Assembly: GCA_965207805.1 (NCBI GenBank)
Contig: OZ242312.1
Location: forward strand, 2,914,001-2,978,000
Direction: 5' to 3'
Source: Palauibacter sp965207805
GTDB lineage: Bacteria > Gemmatimonadota > Gemmatimonadetes > Palauibacterales > Palauibacteraceae
Length of the DNA stretch: 64,000 nucleotides
This document shows positions 60,114 to 64,000 of the stretch, in pieces. Positions within the stretch are counted from its first letter, which is position 1, and each line of letters starts with the position of its first letter. The notes beneath the pieces are model-generated. The model made no database searches. It was not told the DNA's origin and worked only from the letters and a program-made list of their open reading frames with translations. The position numbers and the translations under genes are program-made.

Positions 60114-61286
60114 ATGATACAGCCGGAAGAAGAGCGACTTTACCTCGACTATGCGGCGACCTGGCCCATGCGCCCGGAGGTATGGGAGGCGATGGGGGCG
60201 GAGCTGCGGCACGGCTTCAACCCCGCGAGCGCGCATGCCCCGGGACGGCGAGCCCATCGGTGCCTCGAGGTCGCGCGCGGGCGGATCGCGGATCTGCTCG
60301 GGTGCGCGCGCTCATCCATCTACTTCACGGGCGGCGGCACGCAGTCCGACAACCTCGCGATCCTCGGCTTCGTCCGATCGAATCCGGGGCGGAGCCCGCG
60401 CGTGTTCGTGTCCGAGATCGAGCACAAGGCATGCCTCGAGGCGGCGGACCGCGGGGCCGTCGAGGGGGCCCGCGCGGCGCGGATTCCCGTGGACCGCTCG
60501 GGGACGATCGATCTCGCGTGGCTGCGGCGGGAACTCGCGGCGGACCCGGACGCGCCGACGCTGATCTCGGTGATGTGGGCGAACAACGAGATCGGCACGG
60601 TCCAGGCGATGAGCGACATCGTGGAACTGGGCCACGAATACGGGGCGCTCGTGCACACCGACGCCGTGCAGGCGCTGGGGAAGGTGGACTGCGACCTGGA
60701 GCGGACGCCGGTCGATCTCCTGTCGGCGACGGCGCACAAGCTCGGCGGGCCCGTGGGGATCGGCCTCCTCTACCGTCGGCCGGGGGTGACGCTCGAGCCG
60801 CTGAGCTATGGCGGCGGCCAGGAACGGTCCATGTGGCCGGGCACGCAGAACCCGATCGGAGCGACGGGCTTTGCCGCCGCGCTCGCGCTCGCGCTCGAGG
60901 ACCGCGAGGTGGAGGTCGCGCGCTGGACCGACCTGCGCGATCACCTCGAGGCGCGGATCCGGGCGGAGATTCCGGATGCCCGGATCCACGCCGGCGACGC
61001 ACCGCTGCGGATGCCGAATCTCGTCAGCGTGGGGATTCCGGGGTGTGACAGCGGAGCCGTGCTCGTGTCCCTCGACTTCGAGGGGATCGCGGTCTCGGGC
61101 GGGTCGGCCTGCGGCTCCGACTCGAGCGTCGGCTCCGACGTACTGGACGCGATCGGGATCACGAGCGATGTCCCGTACGCGGCCGTGCGCTTCAGTTTCG
61201 GCCACGACACGTCCCGGGCGGACGTCGACGCGGCGGCGGATGCGCTGGCGCGGGTGGCCGCGCGGGTCGTCGCCATCACGGCCTGA
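60114..61286 (+). CDS. Cysteine desulfurase (NifS/IscS family)
   Basis: The 390-residue fold-type I PLP enzyme takes sulfur from cysteine. The N-terminus YLDYAATWPMRPEV, the PLP-lysine in SATAHKLGGPVG, WPGTQNP and the active-site loop SGGSACGSDSS with the persulfide Cys are present. The Cys loop resembles group I (IscS) enzymes. mnmA follows after 12 bases, so the enzyme is likely the sulfur donor for tRNA thiolation; use for iron-sulfur assembly cannot be excluded since no iscU is nearby. Confidence 0.93.
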   Translation: MIQPEEERLYLDYAATWPMRPEVWEAMGAELRHGFNPASAHAPGRRAHRCLEVARGRIADLLGCARSSIYFTGGGTQSDNLAILGFVRSNPGRSPRVFVSEIEHKACLEAADRGAVEGARAARIPVDRSGTIDLAWLRRELAADPDAPTLISVMWANNEIGTVQAMSDIVELGHEYGALVHTDAVQALGKVDCDLERTPVDLLSATAHKLGGPVGIGLLYRRPGVTLEPLSYGGGQERSMWPGTQNPIGATGFAAALALALEDREVEVARWTDLRDHLEARIRAEIPDARIHAGDAPLRMPNLVSVGIPGCDSGAVLVSLDFEGIAVSGGSACGSDSSVGSDVLDAIGITSDVPYAAVRFSFGHDTSRADVDAAADALARVAARVVAITA

Positions 61287-61298
61287 GATCGCGCGTCC

Positions 61299-62396
61299 AT
61301 GATCGCCCCGACCCGCCTCGCGGACTCCGTGCTCGTCGCCATGTCGGGCGGCGTGGACTCTTCGCTCACCGCGGCGCTGCTCGCGCGGGAGGGCCGTCCG
61401 ATCATCGGCGTGACGATGAAGACCTTCTGCTACACCGGCAGCGAGGGCCCGACGCGCACCTGCTGCGGCCTCGACGGGATCGCGGACGCCAAGTCCGTCG
61501 CGGCCCAACTCGACATGCCGCACCACGTGTTCGATGTAGAGGAGGAGTTCACCCGCGACGTGATCGACGACTTCGTGTCGGAGTACGCGGCCGGCCGCAC
61601 GCCGATTCCGTGCGTCCGCTGCAACAGCTTCACGAAGTTCCGGGACCTCCTCGTGCGGGCGGACGCGCTGGACTGCCGCTGGCTGGCGACGGGGCACTAC
61701 GCGCGCGTGGTCCGGCCCCGCTCCGGCCCCCCCGAACTCCACCTCGGCGCGGACGATCACAAGGACCAGACGTACTTCCTGTGGGGGATGCCGCGCGAGG
61801 CGCTCGACCGCCTTCTCCTGCCGGTTGGCGAGCTCACGAAGCCGCAGGTCCGCGCGGAGGCGCGGCGGCTCGGCCTCGACACGGCGGACAAGCCGGAGTC
61901 GTTCGAGATCTGCTTCGTCCCCGACAACGACTACGCCGGCGTCCTGCGCCGGTACCTGCCGGAAGACCACCCTGCCCTGTCGCCCGGCGCCATCCGCTTC
62001 GAGGACGGCTCCGACGCGGGCGAGCACCCGGGCTACGCGCACTACACGGTGGGGCAGCGCAAGGGGCTCCCGGGCGGTCTTGCCGAGCCGATGTTCGTGC
62101 TCGAGATCCGGCCGGAGTCGCGCGACGTCATCATTGGGCCGCGGACCTCACTGGCCCGCTCGCGCATCCGCGCCGAGGGCGTGAACTGGCTCGCCGAGCC
62201 TCCGGCCCGGGGCGAGCGCATCGGCGTACGGATTCGGCACGGGGCCGCGATCGTCGACGGGGATGTCATCGAGGCGACGCCGGCCGGATTCTTGCTGGAG
62301 CTGCCCGTCCCGCAGTCGGCGATCACGCCGGGACAGAGCGCCGTGCTCTACCGGGACGACCTCGTCCTCGGCGGCGGCGTCATCGTCTCGAACTGA
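61299..62396 (+). CDS. mnmA: tRNA 2-thiouridine(34) synthase MnmA
   Basis: MnmA thiolates U34 of tRNAs for Lys, Glu and Gln. The 365-residue protein has the PP-loop AMSGGVDSSLTAALL, the catalytic cysteines in PCVRCN and SFEICFVPDNDYAG, ATGHYARV, KDQTYFLWG and the C-terminal HYTVGQRKGLPGG. All expected residues are present. It forms a likely operon with the cysteine desulfurase and is convergent with dnaJ. Confidence 0.95.
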   Translation: MIAPTRLADSVLVAMSGGVDSSLTAALLAREGRPIIGVTMKTFCYTGSEGPTRTCCGLDGIADAKSVAAQLDMPHHVFDVEEEFTRDVIDDFVSEYAAGRTPIPCVRCNSFTKFRDLLVRADALDCRWLATGHYARVVRPRSGPPELHLGADDHKDQTYFLWGMPREALDRLLLPVGELTKPQVRAEARRLGLDTADKPESFEICFVPDNDYAGVLRRYLPEDHPALSPGAIRFEDGSDAGEHPGYAHYTVGQRKGLPGGLAEPMFVLEIRPESRDVIIGPRTSLARSRIRAEGVNWLAEPPARGERIGVRIRHGAAIVDGDVIEATPAGFLLELPVPQSAITPGQSAVLYRDDLVLGGGVIVSN

Positions 62397-62457
62397 CGGC
62401 GGGCGCGGGGGGCGCGAGCGACCGGCGCGGGACGCCGCGGGCGACCGGCGCCGAGGG

Positions 62458-63558
62458 TCAGTAGGAGAGGCCTTCCTGTTGCGCGAGGTCCTTCACCTTC
62501 TGCAGGCCCTCACCGGAGAGGTCGGGCGTCTCCACGACCACCTTGACGAGCTGGTCGCCCTGGTTCTCGCCGCGCCGGATGCCCTGGCCGCGAATCCGGA
62601 ACGTGGTGCCGCTCTGCGTACCCGGCGGGATTCTGAGCACGACCTTGTTCCCGCCGATCGTCCTCACCTTGACCTTCGAGCCGAGAATCGCCTGCGCCAC
62701 GTTGATCGGCACCTCACAGGCGAGGTCGAGCCCGTCGCGGGTGAAGAAGCGGTCGGGGTCGACCTGGAACTTGATGATGAGGTCGCCCGCGGGGCCGCCA
62801 CCGGGACCGCGCTCGCCCTTGCCGGAGATGCGGACGCGCGAACCGTTCTCGACTCCCGCCGGCACCTTGACGCTGAGCTTGCGCCGCGTGTTCACCTGGC
62901 CGCGCCCGGAGCAACTCGAGCACGGTGTCTCCGGCACCATCCCGCGCCGCACGCACACGGGACACGGGCGCGTGACGGAGAACCCGCCCTGCCCGAACGT
63001 GACTTCGCCCCGGCCGTCGCACTCGGGGCAGCGTTTCAGGGACGTGCCGGGCGCGGCGCCGTCCCCGTCGCACGTCGCGCACTCCTCGTTGATCGGCACC
63101 GTGACCGAGACCCGGCCGCCGCGCGCCGCGGTGCGGAGCCGAACCGTGACCAGGTATTCGACGTTGCGGCCGCGCTTCGGCCCCTCCTTCTCCGGCTTCG
63201 CCTTCTTCCCGAAATCGAAGATCGACGAGAAGATGCCGCCGATGCCGCCCAGGTCGGACAGGTCCTCGAACTTGAAGTTGCCCGCGCCCCCGGGCGCTCC
63301 GCCCGCCTGACCGGGCCCGAACGCTCCGATGCCGCCGTACTTTCGCACGCGGTCGTACTTCTTGCGCTTGTCGGGGTCGGAGAGGACGCCGTGCGCCTCC
63401 GACACCTCCTTGAACTTCTCGGTCGATCTCGGATCGCCCGCGTTCGCGTCCGGGTGGTGCTCCTTCGCGAGCCTGCGGTAGGCCTTCCGGATCTCGTCCG
63501 CGCTCGCGTTCTCCGCGACCCCGAGAATCTTGTAGTAGTCCTTCGCCTGCGTCGCCAT
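62458..63558 (-). CDS. dnaJ: Chaperone DnaJ
   Basis: DnaJ delivers substrates to DnaK and stimulates its ATPase. The 366-residue protein has a J domain with HPD in KEHHPDANAGD (about 32-45), a Gly-rich linker (GGIGAFGPGQAGGAPGG), four zinc-finger repeats CATCDGDG, CPECDGRG, CPVCVRRG and CSSCSGRG, and the C-terminal substrate domains. The third repeat keeps both cysteines but lacks the Gly-x-Gly of CxxCxGxG. It starts four bases after the grpE stop. Confidence 0.95.
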   Translation of the reverse strand: MATQAKDYYKILGVAENASADEIRKAYRRLAKEHHPDANAGDPRSTEKFKEVSEAHGVLSDPDKRKKYDRVRKYGGIGAFGPGQAGGAPGGAGNFKFEDLSDLGGIGGIFSSIFDFGKKAKPEKEGPKRGRNVEYLVTVRLRTAARGGRVSVTVPINEECATCDGDGAAPGTSLKRCPECDGRGEVTFGQGGFSVTRPCPVCVRRGMVPETPCSSCSGRGQVNTRRKLSVKVPAGVENGSRVRISGKGERGPGGGPAGDLIIKFQVDPDRFFTRDGLDLACEVPINVAQAILGSKVKVRTIGGNKVVLRIPPGTQSGTTFRIRGQGIRRGENQGDQLVKVVVETPDLSGEGLQKVKDLAQQEGLSY

Positions 63559-63562
63559 CGGA

Positions 63563-64000
63563 TCAGGAGGCTTCGGCTTCGTGGCGGTAGACCGTGACGC
63601 GCGCGGGGCGGAGCAGCCGGTCGCCGAGCCGGTATCCGACGAGGACGACGTGCGACACGATCTCGTCCTGCTCCGGGTCGTCCGTCGGGGTCATCATGAG
63701 CGCGTCGTGGAGGTTGGGGTCGAAGCGCTCGTCCACGGGGTTCACCGGCTCCACTCCGGTGTCGGAGAGGACCTTCGCGAACTTCCGGGCCACCAGCCCG
63801 ATCCCCTCGTGCAGCGCCTCCGTCGTCGTGCCCTCGAGCGGCGACTCGGCCACGCGCTGCAGGTCGTCCATCAGTTCGAGCAGCCTGCCGGCGAGGTCCG
63901 CGCGCGCCCGCTCTCCCTCATCGCCCAACTCGCGTCGCGTTCGGCGCCGGAAGTTGTCGAACTCCGCCGCGAGCCGGAGGTGGCGGTCCTGCAGGGCCGC
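63563..64000 (-). CDS. grpE: Nucleotide exchange factor GrpE, 5' end outside window
   Basis: GrpE releases ADP from DnaK. The visible 145 residues contain the helix LRLAAEFDNFRRRTRRE, then LLELMDDLQRVAE, and the C-terminal beta domain GVEPVNPVDERFDPNLHDALM and HVVLVGYRLGDRLLRPARVTV, typical of GrpE. The start is beyond the right edge. The grpE-dnaJ order is normal; hrcA and dnaK are not in the window. Confidence 0.93.
   Translation of the reverse strand, partial: AALQDRHLRLAAEFDNFRRRTRRELGDEGERARADLAGRLLELMDDLQRVAESPLEGTTTEALHEGIGLVARKFAKVLSDTGVEPVNPVDERFDPNLHDALMMTPTDDPEQDEIVSHVVLVGYRLGDRLLRPARVTVYRHEAEAS

Noticed and set aside
62417..62452. Direct repeat GCGACCGGCGC between mnmA and dnaJ
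   Set aside because: Only two copies, GC-only composition; could easily arise by chance, and no hairpin of note forms.

Overview
The window is a gene-dense, very GC-rich bacterial chromosome segment with no phage, transposon, CRISPR array or rRNA operon. No stretch over about 215 bases lacks a gene. The cell envelope is Gram-negative in type: a TonB/ExbB/ExbD system, LspA, lipoproteins, and a MurE carrying the meso-diaminopimelate signature DNPR. Secreted proteins tend to end their signal peptides in Ala-Gln. Together with a Thermus-like type 2 IleRS, a CdaA next to FolP, BshB1 and coxG/D/E-like genes, this suggests Gemmatimonadota or a close relative. That placement is inference, not proof.

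Layout. Positions 1-13657 (minus strand) hold the division and cell-wall (dcw) cluster mraZ-rsmH-ftsL-ftsI-murE-murF-mraY-murD-ftsW-murG-murC-murB. Most junctions overlap by 1-4 bases, and murB runs off the left edge. The cluster starts at a sigma70-like promoter followed by four MraZ-type boxes at exact 10-bp spacing. Positions 13.7-24.5 kb are mixed: a periplasmic TPR protein, a coxG / coxD-coxE divergon, HU, a YbdK-type carboxylate-amine ligase, an aminotransferase plus carbamoylase pair, and a CopD-like membrane protein beside tRNA-Val(TAC).

Positions 24.6-45.7 kb form a long minus-strand run. From its upstream end it reads lepB-sigma factor-rplM-rpsI-rpsB-tsf-pyrH-frr-(small ORF)-tilS-hpt-ftsH-folP-cdaA-exbB-exbD-exbD-tonB-yggS-divIVA-ileS-traR/dksA-like-lspA-rluD. 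The part yggS-divIVA-ileS-dksA-like-lspA-rluD repeats the order known from Bacillus. Positions 45.8-50.8 kb carry an aldehyde dehydrogenase, an unknown membrane-anchored protein, thpR head-to-head with pabA, and comM.

Positions 50.9-59.6 kb (plus strand) carry a secreted protein, a Yip1-family protein, then a MacAB-like export operon with one adaptor, one ATPase with a long Pro/Ala tail, and three permeases (two are a recent tandem duplication), followed by bshB1. The right end has a stand-alone HIRAN protein, iscS-mnmA (a sulfur relay for tRNA thiolation), and dnaJ-grpE, with grpE cut by the window edge.

The most notable observations are: the IleRS signature motif is swapped from HxGH to GxHH; four MraZ boxes lie in the mraZ leader; a promoter upstream of a small ORF and tRNA-Val is placed for a leaderless transcript; three 11-bp direct repeats lie upstream of the export operon; and pyrH appears to start at CTG. 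Searches needed to confirm these could not be run here.
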